Of a stretch of 64,000 bases of DNA, positions 12,150 through 23,550 are shown one piece after another; position 1 is the first letter of the stretch, and the number at the start of each line of letters is the position of its first letter. Origin of the DNA: Paguma larvata (lineage: Eukaryota; Chordata; Mammalia; Carnivora; Viverridae); the NCBI GenBank assembly GCA_030068075.1, contig CM057826.1:66995312-67059311 (forward strand), in the 5' to 3' direction. The position numbers and the translations under genes were made by a program. The notes under the pieces are model-generated. The model made no database searches, was not told the origin of the DNA, and saw only the letters and a program-made list of their open reading frames with translations.

Positions 12150-12910
12150 AATCCACAGGAAATCTCCTGGGCTCAACCTTCAAAATACATTCAGAAGCTA
12201 AACACTTCTTGCTACTTCCCATGCTACCATCCTTGCTCAAACCGTGATCTATAATGTGGGTGACTGCAATAATCTCATTCTTCCATCCTTGTTCCCTTAA
12301 GTAAATTCTCAATATAGTTGCTACAGCAATCCATCTTAATAAAAAGTCAGAGCATGTCATTCCTCTGTTATTACTCTCCACTCCAGTGGCTTCCCATTTC
12401 ACAAAGAGAAAAGCCATAATCCTTAATTATGGTTCGCCAAGCCCCAATGTCTATTCTCTAATACTTCTCTAATCTCATTCCCTATACTCTCACCTTCCCT
12501 ATCCACTCAGACTTCCTTAATCATACCTTGAATATTCCAACATGCTCCTGCATTATAGCCTTTGCAACAGGTGCACCCTTTGACTGAAATGCTCTTTCCC
12601 CAGAAATTAAGGGGTGCCGTAGCTCCCTGTCTCCAGTCTTTGTTCAAATGTCAACTACTCAATGATGGTTATTCTGACTTGAATTTAAAATTGTGTCCCA
12701 ACTTCTAGACCCCCAACCCTCTACCCTGCTCTGTTTCTATTCCTTGGCATTTACCATCTTCCAAAATAGTACATAACTTATTACTCATCTATTACTGCCG
12801 CTCACCATAGAATATGACCTCTAAGAGAGATTTTCTTTATTAGTTTTATTCACTGATGTATCTCAAGCCATCTAGAAATGTGCTTGACTCAATAAATATT
12901 GATTAAATGG
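12150..12910 (+). mobile_element. L2 3' region
   Basis: Ancient LINE-2-like sequence: CTCCACTCCAGTGGCTTCCC, AGCCTTTGCAACAGGTGCAC, TTTGTTCAAATGTCAACTAC, and the end CTTGACTCAATAAATATTGA. Confidence 0.75.
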
Positions 12911-13584
12911 ATAAATTAAATATACTTATGACCAGACAATAGAGAATTTCTGCACAATACTTAATATTTATCATTCTCTCCTTGGCATTTTGGCCAAAAT
13001 TAGACCTTGGTTTAAAAAAAGACATTAAGATGGCTTCTCCTGACAGCGATGATTATATTATCCACTCCAAAATTTTTTCAGATTTCTGTAAATAAATAGA
13101 TGGCCTTTCATTCTCATTGAATTATATAGCCAAAATAAACATCGATACATCTAAGAACCTGACTATAAATCCTAACTCTGATTACACATTTTAATCACAT
13201 GTAGAAGAATACACAATCTATGGCCCATCTGAGTGGTACAGTTCCTTAAGGCACTCTTCCACAAAACCATTTACCATTGAAGAATAAGTGTAGTGGGTAA
13301 CGTTGCCATTAGTTAGAATAATGAATATACAGATTAGTATGGCTTAATTAAACAAAAATGAGAACAACCATGATGATTTAAATACTTCATATTCATTTAT
13401 CGCATTTTCATATACTGTCTTTTCTTCCAATGGAAACATTTGAAAATGTTTAACAATCAAACTGCACTACTCAGAACCATGTAAACTAAAAATGACTAAA
13501 ATATCAGCCATAGCATCATTAACTATGATAGTTCTATTTCTAAACCACATTCGGCTACTCAGAGAAAAAGCCAAGGACTTACCT

Positions 13585-13802
13585 CAGGCTTTTTTAGCCC
13601 TGGCACTACCGATATTTTAGGTTGGATACTTTTTTGTTGGGAATATGAAGGCAGGGGCTGTCTTGTGCATTACAGGATGTTTAGAAGCATCAGTGGCCTC
13701 TACCCATCAGATAGCACTAACTGAAACAACCAAAAATATCTGGAGACATTGCCAGATGTCCCCTGGAGGGCAAAACTGCCCTCTTGGTGGAGAACCACCA
13801 AC
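13585..13802 (-). mobile_element. MER5A (hAT-Charlie, non-autonomous)
   Basis: Short DNA transposon relic: TTACAGGATGTTTAGAAGCA, GGCCTCTACCCATCAGATAG, CTGGAGACATTGCCAGATGT, TGGTGGAGAACCACCA. Confidence 0.85.
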
Positions 13803-13805
13803 CTA

Positions 13806-13876
13806 AGAAGGAAGGAAGGAAGGAAAAAGGGAAAGAAGAGAGGGAGGAAGAAGAGAAGGGAGAGAAGGGGAGGGAA
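13806..13876. repeat. GGAA/GA-rich purine tract
   Basis: 71 bases of almost pure purine, starting as (GGAA)n. Lies directly at the end of the MER5A. Confidence 0.9.
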
Positions 13877-14424
13877 AGTATTTACACTAGTCATTCTTAA
13901 ACAGGTCGTGAAAATATAAAATGAAGTTGAATTTCTAGTTGGTGGATTTGAATTTGAATGTGTTTATTGTAGTTTAAGAATATTAGAAAAAATCTATTTT
14001 TAAACAAAATCAAATGTATTGTGAAAACAATAAACATGCCATCAATCTCAGATAAATAAGATTCTACTGTCCTTAAGAAGAAAAAACAATAATAAATAGC
14101 TTTCTCCTTATTTCTTACTTCTATCTTAAGAATAACACCCTACCTTCCTTCTGTCTTCCAGGAATAAAACATTTGCAGTCTTGTATTCAGTTTTGAAGGC
14201 CAGAGAAGACTTTTTTCCTCGGACTCTACAAGTAGTTCCTGAAAATGGTCTCCAGGTGGCCTGACATGACTGACAAATCTATTTTGCATTTACAAACAAG
14301 TTTAATAGGGTCTGCATATTAACAAGAATAATAATTTGTCATAGCAAAAGAATTAATTTTTGTATTTATTTATTCCCTAGATACTTCTCTTTCAAGTTTC
14401 TCATTTGATTACTCGTTGGCTTAC

Positions 14425-14614
14425 CATAGATGTAACTGATCGTGCATCTTCTTCATAATTTACTACTGGAGGAGGCTCTTTCCCATCATTTTCTTGTACT
14501 TTTTGTTCTAGTAATTCTTTCTGTGCTGTAAACTTTGCCTCAGTGCATCTCAACTGCTGGACTGACTGTTTCAGCTCTTCAAGTGCCTGTTTTTGGCTTA
14601 GCAGAAGCACAATA
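14425..14614 (-). CDS. FER: FER exon, FX coiled coil part 2 and Tyr402 (residues ~349-412)
   Basis: Internal FER exon of 190 bases. T completes Asp349; the 63 following codons begin [20 protein letters not shown] and end [12 protein letters not shown]. Acceptor is GTTCTTTTTCAG and donor GTAAGC; phase is 2 at the start and 0 at the end. A longer open frame runs into flanking intron on both sides (MFFFS upstream, VSQRVIK downstream); those residues are not part of the protein. It matches human FER about 349-412, with Thr for Ser in AKFSAQ. The Tyr in VVNYEED falls at position 402, a known autophosphorylation site. A Pro-Pro-Pro run before it marks the end of the coiled coil. The next exon, leading to SH2, is not found below this point. 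Confidence 0.97.
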
Positions 14615-15780
14615 CTGAAAAAGAACACATTAAATATAAGTTATTTCAACTTCTTTAAGAAACAGAGCCTTTAAAGTAAACTATACATGTATACACTTCT
14701 GTTTCCTTTCATTTTCACCAACATCCTTCGGAATCATTAGAATGATAAAACTGAACAGCTTTCACGTCATCACGATAGTTACTAAATGTTAGCATTAACA
14801 AAATGGAAGAAAATATTTGGAAGAAAAAAACAAATTCAAGATGCTCTGAAATACATTATAATGTACAGTGTTCATTTTATTTTACAACTAAGACATCTAC
14901 CTCACAGAGTACAGACACTTAAGTTGAGAAGTGTAGGACCTAAAATGAATTAATATGACTGAAGCAGAATCTCAATTTACTTCAAATCTCAAATGGAAGA
15001 TAGCTGGAGTCACATCTGTGCCTTGGTAAAATAAATCAAATCAAGGTCACAGCCTGAGAAGAAGCTGAGTTTATACTGTGAGGCATGTGTTTTTAGAGTT
15101 GGAGAAAGCTGTTCTGATGAGGACTGAGGAGTAAGGTGTCACTGAGGAAATGAGCATAACATAAGTCCCCAGATCTTTCCAATACATCACTATAGAGATA
15201 ATACACTTCCCCAATTCTTTATAGAACTATAGAGGCCACATGTTGCCTTAATGTGACCCTTTATCCCTTGAAATCTGCCCCAAAGGGAATTTCAAACTAA
15301 TTCACCCACAATAAAGCCACAAGAAAACAGGAAGTGGTGGTGGGGAACACTTCTAGAAACACTGTCATATATAGTATATTAATATCTTAAAGAACTTTGC
15401 CATGTACCAATGAAAGTAGGTAATTAATATGTAAGTAACAATAGGCTGTCAATAAGGCAAAACTTCAAAACTGGACAATAAGGTCAGAAAATGTTACTTT
15501 CTTAAATTGGAATTTAAATAGATCAACACTAATTGAATAAGTAATCTTAGGGAGAAGAAATGCCCGCTAAGAGAGATCTGTTCATAAATATGATGTTGAT
15601 CACTATTTTGAAAACTCAATTCCAGTCAGTTTGAGCGTTGGTACAATGTCAGGCAGGGAAAGCTATTAGGAGAGTTAAAATCTCCTCATTATACTGCAAA
15701 GAGTTTCAGGTGAAACTCACAAAAAGCGAACTCAGGTAGAGAACTGAGTGAAATTTGGGAAAAGAACTAATGAGTAAGAT

Positions 15781-15974
15781 TTTTTTTTAATTTATTTTGA
15801 GAGAGAAGGTGAACAATGGAGGGGCAGAGAGAGAGAAAGGGAGAGAATGCAAAGCAGGCTCCACGCTGTCAGCACAAAGTCCATTGTGGGGCTCAATCTC
15901 TTGAACCATGAGATTATGACCTGACCCGAAAACAAGAGTCAGGTGCTTAACTGACTGAGCCACCCAGGTAGCCC
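15781..15974 (-). mobile_element. CAN-type SINE
   Basis: Reverse copy ending GAGCCACCCAGGTAGCCC. Flanks AAGATTTTTTT and AAGATTATTTAT suggest the target-site duplication. Confidence 0.92.
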
Positions 15975-16149
15975 AAGATTATTTATAATAACAGAAACCT
16001 AGCAATGTTCAAAAGACAACCCCCCCAACCAGTGAAGTTGGTGGCCAAAGTAATGAAGAAGGATATACCATACTGTCAGAGCTCAATAATTACTTCCCAA
16101 GTAAAAATGGCGTAATGGAAAGGGTATAATTATATCAAATGAGAACAGA

Positions 16150-16320
16150 TTCAACTTAATGGCTTAATAATGTTGATTTTCTCATCTTCAGTTTTAGCAT
16201 TGGAAAAATTAATAATAATACCAAATTGCCAGAGTTTCTCTGAATACAATGAGATAATATTTGAAAACCTGTTAGCGCAGTGCCTATCATAAAGAAAAAA
16301 TTCAGTAAGCAGCAATTATC
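16150..16320 (+). repeat. MIR (diverged)
   Basis: TTTCTCATCTTCAGTTTTAG and AACCTGTTAGCGCAGTGCCT resemble the MIR core and 3' part. Confidence 0.6.
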
Positions 16321-16992
16321 ATTTATATTATCATCATTTAATAACCTGTGAACTGTGTTCTAAATCCACACAGATTTCCTGATAAATTCATGCTGGTTTG
16401 CATATTAAGTCCTTTTTTCATAATAAATTGGTTACAGACTTTTTTTCTCTGTGAATCTCTTCAGAGAAAGTTGATTTTTAAAAGTCACTTTTGTGACCAT
16501 CAATTCATAAGGACCGAGTTCTGGAAAAGATGACACCCATATGAACTTAAAGCTTCTTGAGGGGTCCTTCTTTGCATCTCCTCACCACCAAAAGAATCAC
16601 AAGACAAAAGGATAAGGAACGATTTAAAATGTACCAGGTAAGATGGTAAAAACACGTATTTATGTATCTGTAGAATGAGTCCAAAAGAGAGGGTGAATGA
16701 TTTCACAAATGTGTACCAATTAATAGGAAAGTATACTTGAAAATAATAACGCTTTAAAACCATCACTACTACCATTAACCTTCTGTAAATCAAGTTCATA
16801 AAGACCAATAGGGAAAAATGCAAAATAAAAAAAATAATAACTAAAGGAGTGAAAATAAACTTCAAAAATAAAAAATGAAATGACTAATAAGGAGCATTAA
16901 TTACAAATTAGTAAATATGAACTAAACATGAGAACAAAATTCAAAGAAATACATATGGGAGCAAAACACCTACATTTGATTATCTCTTCAAC

Positions 16993-17466
16993 TGTATGGT
17001 AGGCCCCCAAAAATGACTACATTCTTCTCCCTGGAAACTGGGAATATGTTACCTTATATAGCAAAAGGGAGTTTTGTAAGTTAAGGATGTTGGAATAGGG
17101 AAGTTATTTTAGATTATCCAGGTGAGCCCAATATAAACACAAGCACCGGATAAGAGGGAAGTAAAAAGGACAGTGTCAGAGAAGACAATGTGACCAAAAA
17201 AAAAAAAAAAAAAGGAGGGGGGGAAGGCACTATGATGTGGAGCCAAGAGCTAAGGAATGAGGAAAATCTCTAGAAGCTGGAAAAACAGAAAAGTAGATTC
17301 TCCCCAAGCACTTGCAAAAGAAATCAGCCCCATCAACAACTTGCTTTTAGGCTCATAGGACTCATTTCTAACATCTGATCTCCAGAAATGTAAGAGAATA
17401 AATTTGTGTTGTTTTAAGTTACCAAGTTTGTGGCAATTTATTACAGCAGGAAGAGAAAACTAACAT
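16993..17466 (+). mobile_element. MLT1-type solo LTR (ERVL-MaLR)
   Basis: Non-coding long terminal repeat of an old mammalian retrotransposon. Recognised from its 3' end: AGAGAATAAATTTGTGTTGT, TTAAGTTACCAAGTTTGTGG, AGAAAACTAACAT. A poly-A/G stretch (17199-17222) interrupts it. No internal retroviral genes adjoin it. Confidence 0.75.
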
Positions 17467-17539
17467 AAACCCTTAGTGAGATGATACCTATTTCTGGTCC
17501 ATTTTAAGTGACTAAACTAGCAACGCCACACTTTTTTTG

Positions 17540-17781
17540 TTGTTGTTTGTTTATTCATTTTTTAATTTTTTTTAATGTTTATTCACTGTTTATTCATTTT
17601 TTCAGAGAAAGAGAAGGAGCAGCATAGGGGCAGAGATAGAGGAAGAGAGAGAATAGCAAGCAGTCTCTGCAACGTCAGCACACAGCCTGTTGTAGGAGCT
17701 CAAACCCACTAACCACGAGATCATGAGTGGAGCTGAAATCAAGAGTCGGACATTTAACAGACTGAGCCACCCAGGTGCCCC
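17540..17781 (-). mobile_element. CAN-type SINE
   Basis: Reverse copy ending GACTGAGCCACCCAGGTGCCC. First of three abutting SINEs. The tail has a duplicated TTTATTCACTGTTTATTC motif. Confidence 0.92.
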
Positions 17782-17789
17782 TCTCTTTT

Positions 17790-17987
17790 TTGTAAGTTTT
17801 TGTTTATTTATTTTGAAAGAGAGAGAGCAAGAGAGGGGCAGAAAGAGAAGGAGAAAGAGAGAATTCCAAGCAGGCTCTGCACTGTCAGCGTAGAGCCTGA
17901 CATGAGGCTCAAACTACAAACCGTGAAATCATGACCTCAGGCAAAATCAAGAGACAGCGCTTAACTGACTGAGCCACCCGGGTGCCC
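17790..17987 (-). mobile_element. CAN-type SINE, head-to-head with next
   Basis: Reverse copy ending GAGCCACCCGGGTGCCC. Its tRNA-like end abuts the opposite-strand SINE that follows with no spacer. Confidence 0.92.
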
Positions 17988-18136
17988 TGGGTGTTTGACT
18001 CTTGATTTCGGCTCAGGTCATGATCCCAGGGTCCTGGGACCAAGCTCTGTGGTGAGCAAGGATCTTGCTGAAGATTCTCTCTTCTGCCCCTCTCCCCTGC
18101 TCATTCTCTCTATCTAAAATAAAATTTTTTTTAAAT
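17988..18136 (+). mobile_element. CAN-type SINE lacking its head
   Basis: Begins TGGGTGTTTGACTCTTGATT, continues GGCTCAGGTCATGATCCCAG, and ends with an AAAATTTTTTTTAAA tail. About the first 25-30 bases are missing or condensed at the junction. Confidence 0.88.
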
Positions 18137-18657
18137 GGATGAAGTATAAGGAACGTTATAGGGTTGTATAGTATGCAGTAGCCAGTAACAACTGGGATAC
18201 AGACTTAGGAGAAAAATAGTAAAGACTTAAAAGTATTTTTCAAACAGAAAATGTATTACATACAGGATGTGAATAAATTAGTTTTACCTTCATTAAATAC
18301 TAAATAAAAATTTTAAAGGATTAAACCATTACAGAAAGTTGAAATTAAAAAATAAGAATAGAAATACCAGACAATCCAGCAATTCCAATTCTGGGTATTT
18401 ATCCAATGGAAAAAAAAACAATAATTCAAAAAGATACACGCACCCCTATTTTCGCTGCAGCATTATTTACAATAGCCAAGATATGGAAGCATCCTAAGCA
18501 TCCATCGATAATGAATGGGTAAAGACAATATGGTGTTATGTGGAGATATATTATTCAAATATATTTATATAAAAATTTATTAAAATATATATATAAATAA
18601 CCTATATCCACATAATGAAATATATACTCAATCATAAAAAAGAATGAAATCTTGCCT

Positions 18658-18675
18658 TTTTTTTAAGAGAGAGAG

Positions 18676-18723
<48 letters not shown>

Positions 18724-18844
18724 TTAAGCAGGCTCCATGCTCAGGTCAGAGCCCCATATGAGGTTCAATCCCATGACCCTGGGATCATGACCTGAACAGA
18801 AATCAAGAGTCAGATGCTCAACCGACTGAGCCACCCAGGTGCCC
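18658..18844 (-). mobile_element. CAN-type SINE inside L1
   Basis: Reverse copy ending GAGCCACCCAGGTGCCC. Flanks AAATCTTGCC and GAAGTCTTGCC, both native L1 sequence, mark the target duplication. Confidence 0.94.
18666..18720. repeat. (GA)n microsatellite in SINE
   Basis: Long GA run grown from the SINE's GA-rich middle. Likely length-variable. Confidence 0.9.
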
Positions 18845-19324
18845 GAAGTCTTGCCATTTGTGACAACATGGATGGACCTAGAAGGTACTATGCTAAGTAA
18901 AATAAGTAAGGCAGAGAAAAGCAAATACCATATGACTTCACTTATATATAGAATCTAAAAAACAAAACAAAACAGAAAAGAAACAGAAACAAACTCATAA
19001 GTACAGAGAAAAAACTGGTGATTACAGAGGGGAGGGGGTAGGAGGATGGGCAAAATAGGCAAAGGGAATTAAGAGATACAAACTTCCAGTTATAAAACAA
19101 ATACGTCACAAAGAGGTAAAGTACAGCATAGGGGATATAGTCAATAATAGTGTAATAACTTTATACAGTGATAGTAACTAGATTTATCATAGTGAATATT
19201 TTGTAAGGTATACAAACGTCAAATCAGTGTTGTACACATGAAACTAATATAATCTTGTATATTAGTATATCAACTATACTTCAATAAAAATAAATTAATG
19301 AATTAAAAAATTTTAAACTACATA

Positions 19325-20865
19325 TAAAGTTTAGAGAAAAGGCTCTTTTTAAACGTGACTTCTCAAGGCATTTATAATCTCTATATTAAGCTATTTCACC
19401 TTTTTTACCCTGGATAATAAATTATCCAAAATTATCAACATAAGGGAGAAAAGTTAGTATTTTCAACAAATAGCACTGGCACATGTGGTCATCCATATGC
19501 AAAAAAAGAATAAAAAAAAACAGACCTTATAATATTCATAAAAATTAACTCAAAATGGATCACTGATTTAAATGTAAAACATGAACTACAAAACTCCTAG
19601 AGGGTACATAAGAGAAAACGTCGATGACACTGGGTCTGATGAGAGCTTCTTTAGATACCACATCGAAGGCACAATCTATGAAAGAAATAATTGATAAACT
19701 GCAGTTTATGAAACTTAAAAACTTTTGCTCTGAGAAACAAAGTGTCAAGAGAACAGTAAGATAAGCCATAGACAGGGAAAGAACATAGGAAAAACACACA
19801 TCTGATAAAGGACTGTTATCCAAAATACACAAAGATCTCTTAAATGTCAACAATAAGAAAACAAATAACCCGATTTAAAAAATAGGCCAAAGACTTAAGA
19901 GACACCCCACCAAAGAAGATATACTCATGGAAAACACGTACACGAAAAGATGCCCCACACCATGTGTCCTCAGTGACATGCAAATTAAAACAATGAGATA
20001 TCACTATACACCAATGAGATGACCAAACTCCAGAACACTGACAACATCAAATGCTGACGAGGATATGGAGAAATAGAAGCTCTCATTCATTACTGGTGGG
20101 AATACAAAATGGTGCAGCCGCTTGAAAAGCGGTCTTACGAAACAAAAATACTCTTACCATATGATCAAGCATCACACTCCTTAGTATTTACTCAAAGGAA
20201 TTAAAATTTTACATCCACACAAAAGCCTGCACACAGATGTTTATACAACAGCTTTATTCATAATTGCTTAAACTTGGAAACAACCAAAATGTCTTTTAGT
20301 AGGTGAATGGATAAATAAACTGTGATTCATCCACACAATGAGATATTATTCAGGGCTCAAATGAGCTACCAAGTCACAAAAAGACATGGAGGAAACTTAA
20401 CTGCCTGTTACTAAGTGAAAGAAGCCAATCTGAAAAGGCTGCATAATGTTTGATTCTAAATACACTACATTCTGGAAAAGGCAAAACTCTGGGGACAATA
20501 AAAAAAATCAGCATTTGGCAACCAGTTGAGAATTGGGGGAGGGGGATAAATAACTAGAGCGCAAGGGCTTCTTGGCAAAAATTATGCTGTGCGACACCAT
20601 GATGATGGACACACGTCATTAGAAATGGCTCAAACTGACAGAATGCACAGGAGGGAAATGTAATTTAAATTAAGGATTTAGGGTGATAATGATGTGTCAT
20701 TGTAGGTTCATCATTTGTAACAAATATAACACTCTGGTGAGGGATACTGATAATGGGGGAGGTTTGCATGTGTAGGGTCAGGGATATATGGAAAATCTCT
20801 GAAACTGGCCCTTGATTTTGCTGTGAAACTTAAAACTATTCTAAAAAATAAAGTCTAAATATAAA
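19325..20865 (+). mobile_element. old L1 3' region
   Basis: Degenerate L1 ORF2 end and 3' UTR. Matches include AACTCCTAGAGGGTACATAA, CTGATAAAGGACTGTTATCC, ATGCAAATTAAAACAATGAG and GGTGGGAATACAAAATGGTG. Ends AAAAATAAAGTCTAAATATA. Stops occur in every frame. Confidence 0.88.
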
Positions 20866-21130
20866 AAAAAAGAGGTATCAGTATACATCTATTAGAATGG
20901 CTCAAATAAAATATGATGACCACACCAAAAGGAAAAGGAGAAACTGATCACACATACATTGCTGGTAGGAAACCAGAAATTGCACTCATGGGTATCCCAG
21001 AAAAATTAAAACTTATGTTCACACAAAAATCTGTACATTAATGTCTGAATCATCTTTATTTGTAATAACCAAAACCTAAAACAAATCAGATGTTCTCCAA
21101 AGGGTGAATGGTTAGACCAAGTACCCACAC

Positions 21131-21787
21131 TATTATGAGTTGAATTGTGTCCTCTAAAAAGAGATGTTCAAATCCTAACCCTAAGAACCTCAAAACGTGA
21201 TCTTACTTGGAAAGAGAGTTGTTGCAGATGTAATTAATTAAGACGAGGTCATATTGGAGTCGATTTGGGCCTTTAATTCTCATGACTGGTGTCCTTGTAG
21301 GAAGAAGAAAATCTGATACTGAGAAGAGTATTAAGAATGCCACCTGAAGATGGAGGCAGACTGAAGTGATGCTTCTGTAAACCAAGAAAGGTGTAGGTTT
21401 GCCAGCCATTAGAGAAGCTAGGAAGGAGACAGAACAGATGCTCCCTCAGAGCCATCAGAAACCAGCCTGCGAACACTTCATTTCAGACTTTTGGCCTCCA
21501 GTACTATGAAAGAATAAATTTGTTTTTTAAGCCACCGAGTTTGCAGTACTTTTTTTTTTTAAACGTTTACTTATTTTTGAGAGAGAGACAGACTGCAAGC
21601 CAGGGAGGGGCAGAGAGAGGGAGACACAGAATCCAAGCAGGCTCCAGGCTCTGAGCTGTCAGCACAGAGCCCAACGTGCCACTCGAACATGAACAGCAAG
21701 ATCATGACCTGAGCTGAAGTCGGCCTCTTAACTGACTGAGCCACCCCTGCAGTACTTTGTAATGGGAGCCCTAGAAAACTAACACAT
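21131..21787 (+). mobile_element. MLT1-type solo LTR with SINE inside
   Basis: LTR start ATTATGAGTTGAATTGTGTC; middle GATGAGGTC-like and GACTGGTGTCCTTGTAGGAA; end TCCAGTACTATGAAAGAATA and CCCTAGAAAACTAACACA. Split by a SINE at 21553-21747 and lying inside an older L1. Non-coding; the 65-70-residue open frames across it are not genes. Confidence 0.8.
21553..21747 (-). mobile_element. CAN-type SINE inside LTR, head-truncated
   Basis: Reverse copy ending ACTGACTGAGCCACCCC; the last ten bases of the usual head are absent. Perfect 11-bp duplication TGCAGTACTTT at 21542-21552 and 21748-21758. Confidence 0.94.
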
Positions 21788-22789
21788 GCACGATGGAATA
21801 CTACTTAACAATGAAAAGTAATGAAAGTGTCTGGGTAAATTATGATAAATGTAAAAACCCAATCTCAAAAGGTTACATACAGTGTGATTCCATTTACATA
21901 ACATTCTTGAAAAGACAAACTTGTACAAATGGAAGACAAATTAATAGCTGCCAGGAGTTAAGAAAAGGGTAAGAGACAGAAAGCAGCATAGCTATAAAAA
22001 TGCAGCATGGAGGATCCTTGCAATGATGGAAGTGTTCTGTACCACTATTGTATCAATGTCCGTATCTGAATTAAAATATTATATTACAGTTTTGCAGGAT
22101 GATCCCATAGGGCAGATGTGAGCATAGGATACATGGGATCTCTCTGTATTGATTCTTAAAACTATATGCCAATCTGTAATTATCTGAAAATAAAAAATTT
22201 AATTAAAACATATATCAATGCTGCTGCATCATGCTTCCTCTGGTTAGGTGAGGTTTTTATCATCTCATATGCCCTCCTAAATAATCTTTTTTAGAGATAG
22301 ACCTTTATTATTCTCCTCCCAAGAGTTCCAAATATCTAGTATATTGTTTCATATTGGCCATCAGTTAGTCATTCTGAGACACTATCATAACACTAAAAAT
22401 TAGGGTTAAAATATAAATTTTCTGATTTTAGTTTAGTGGTTTGGAAGAACAATGAAATTTGCTGGGAGGGTATATGCTCTATAGTATGGCTCTAGTCCTA
22501 ACTTTTTTTAAATCAACATTTCTGATCATGAAATTAATAAGCAATATTAGCTACTTCCAATTAATCTCACTGAACTTCATATATAACAATATAATTTCAC
22601 ATACATTAACACCTTGCTTTTGTTCATTACTTTTTTTAAAGTATTAATGTAATCACTATACCACACACTATATAATGATTTTTTATGCTTATAACACCAT
22701 TGAGCAAACAAGCTATATATATTATAGAAAAAAATATAGAAAATAAATGATTGTATAAGACAACTGGAAGTCATAAATAAATTAAAACC

Positions 22790-23125
22790 TAGATGAGATC
22801 AGGACCTTTACATGTGCAACTAACTCCCTATCTCTGACTACTCTTTCCATGCATTTTTCACATGAGGAGCACCGTCTGTCCTTCACATCTAGTAAAAATG
22901 CCAATTTCTGGGAAACCCCTGACTGCCTATCTTAAGCAGGAGTTCCTCTATTATTCTTCTACCTGAACTCCTTATTTCATAGCAATTATCATAATGTTAA
23001 TTCCTTGTTTGTATTAGTCTACTCCATAAAACTGTAAGCTTCATGAGACATAGGACAATAATATCTTACCTTTCATTGTATTCATAGCACCTAACAGACA
23101 TGTAATAAATATTATTGAATGTTTT
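22790..23125 (+). mobile_element. L2 3' end
   Basis: CTGTAAGCTTCATGAGACAT, CATAGCACCTAACAGACATG and the end TAATAAATATTATTGAATG are typical of LINE-2 tails. Confidence 0.75.
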
Positions 23126-23361
23126 GCCTATTTAGGTATGGCATTTTTTGTAACATATATCATTTTTAAACCCTGAGACAAAAATAAAAGGTCTCTGACT
23201 TTGCACACTATACAAATACTCTAGATGGCTTAAGTCTTACCTAAACTATAAGCTAGATGTGACATTTTGCAAGTCTCTTAAAATTTCTGGGCCTCAGATG
23301 TTAATAATCTGAAAGACAGGAGGTTGAAACAAAGAATCTCATAGATTCTGCATGGCTTTGG

Positions 23362-23550
23362 GTCACCCCTGGGTGTCTCAGTCAGTTAAGCATCTGACTT
23401 TGGCTCAGATCATGATCTCACAGTTCAAGCCCCACATTGGGCTCTATGCTGACAACTCAGAGCCAGGAGCCTGCTTCGGATTCTGTCTCTCTCTCTCTAT
23501 CTCTCTCTTTCTCTAAGTAAATAAGAAACATTTTTTTTAGTTAAAAAAAA
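23362..23550 (+). mobile_element. CAN-type SINE
   Basis: Head TCACCCCTGGGTGTCTCAGT. Perfect duplication GATTCTGCATGGCT at 23344-23357 and 23551-23564. Confidence 0.94.

Larger units (their letters stand above)
1..14424 (-). other. FER: FER intron, partial, 3' of the last exon seen
   Basis: At least 14.4 kb of intron downstream of the donor at 14424, on the way to the SH2 exons. I looked on the minus strand for the expected next residues (ERKERLSKFES) and did not see them. Holds about 12 SINEs, an L1 tail (7.3-8.3 kb), two L2 pieces, MIRs and a MER5A. The stretches 1-1.2, 2.0-3.0, 3.26-4.4, 6.4-7.3, 9.9-11.2 and 12.9-13.58 kb hold nothing I can name. Confidence 0.85.
18363..19312 (+). mobile_element. 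L1 3' end with SINE insertion
   Basis: End of L1 ORF2 and the 3' UTR: CTGGGTATTTATCCAATGG, TTCGCTGCAGCATTATTTAC, ACAACATGGATGGACCTAGA, ending TATACTTCAATAAAAATAAA. The frame is broken by many changes. A reverse SINE interrupts it at 18658-18844. Confidence 0.9.
20870..22205 (+). mobile_element. old L1 3' region split by MLT1 LTR
   Basis: Left part 20870-21130 (TATACATCTATTAGAATGGC, TTTGTAATAACCAAAACCTA) and right part 21788-22205 (GATGGAATACTACTTAACAA, TGTGATTCCATTTACATAAC, ending ATCTGAAAATAAAAAATTT). The two read as one L1, with an LTR at 21131-21787 between them. Confidence 0.8.

Noticed and set aside
1..14400. FER exon leading into SH2
   Set aside because: The expected residues after VTSM were not seen on the minus strand between 14424 and 1.
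14401..14628. 75-residue minus-strand frame as a short standalone protein
   Set aside because: Its middle is a FER exon; the first residues and the last seven are intronic read-through past the splice sites.
16500..16865. 121-residue minus-strand open frame
   Set aside because: Hydrophobic, low-complexity translation of AT-rich intron; no family resemblance or conservation signal.
18666..18720. CRISPR or other patterned array
   Set aside because: Plain GA microsatellite inside a SINE. No spaced repeats of any kind are present in the window.
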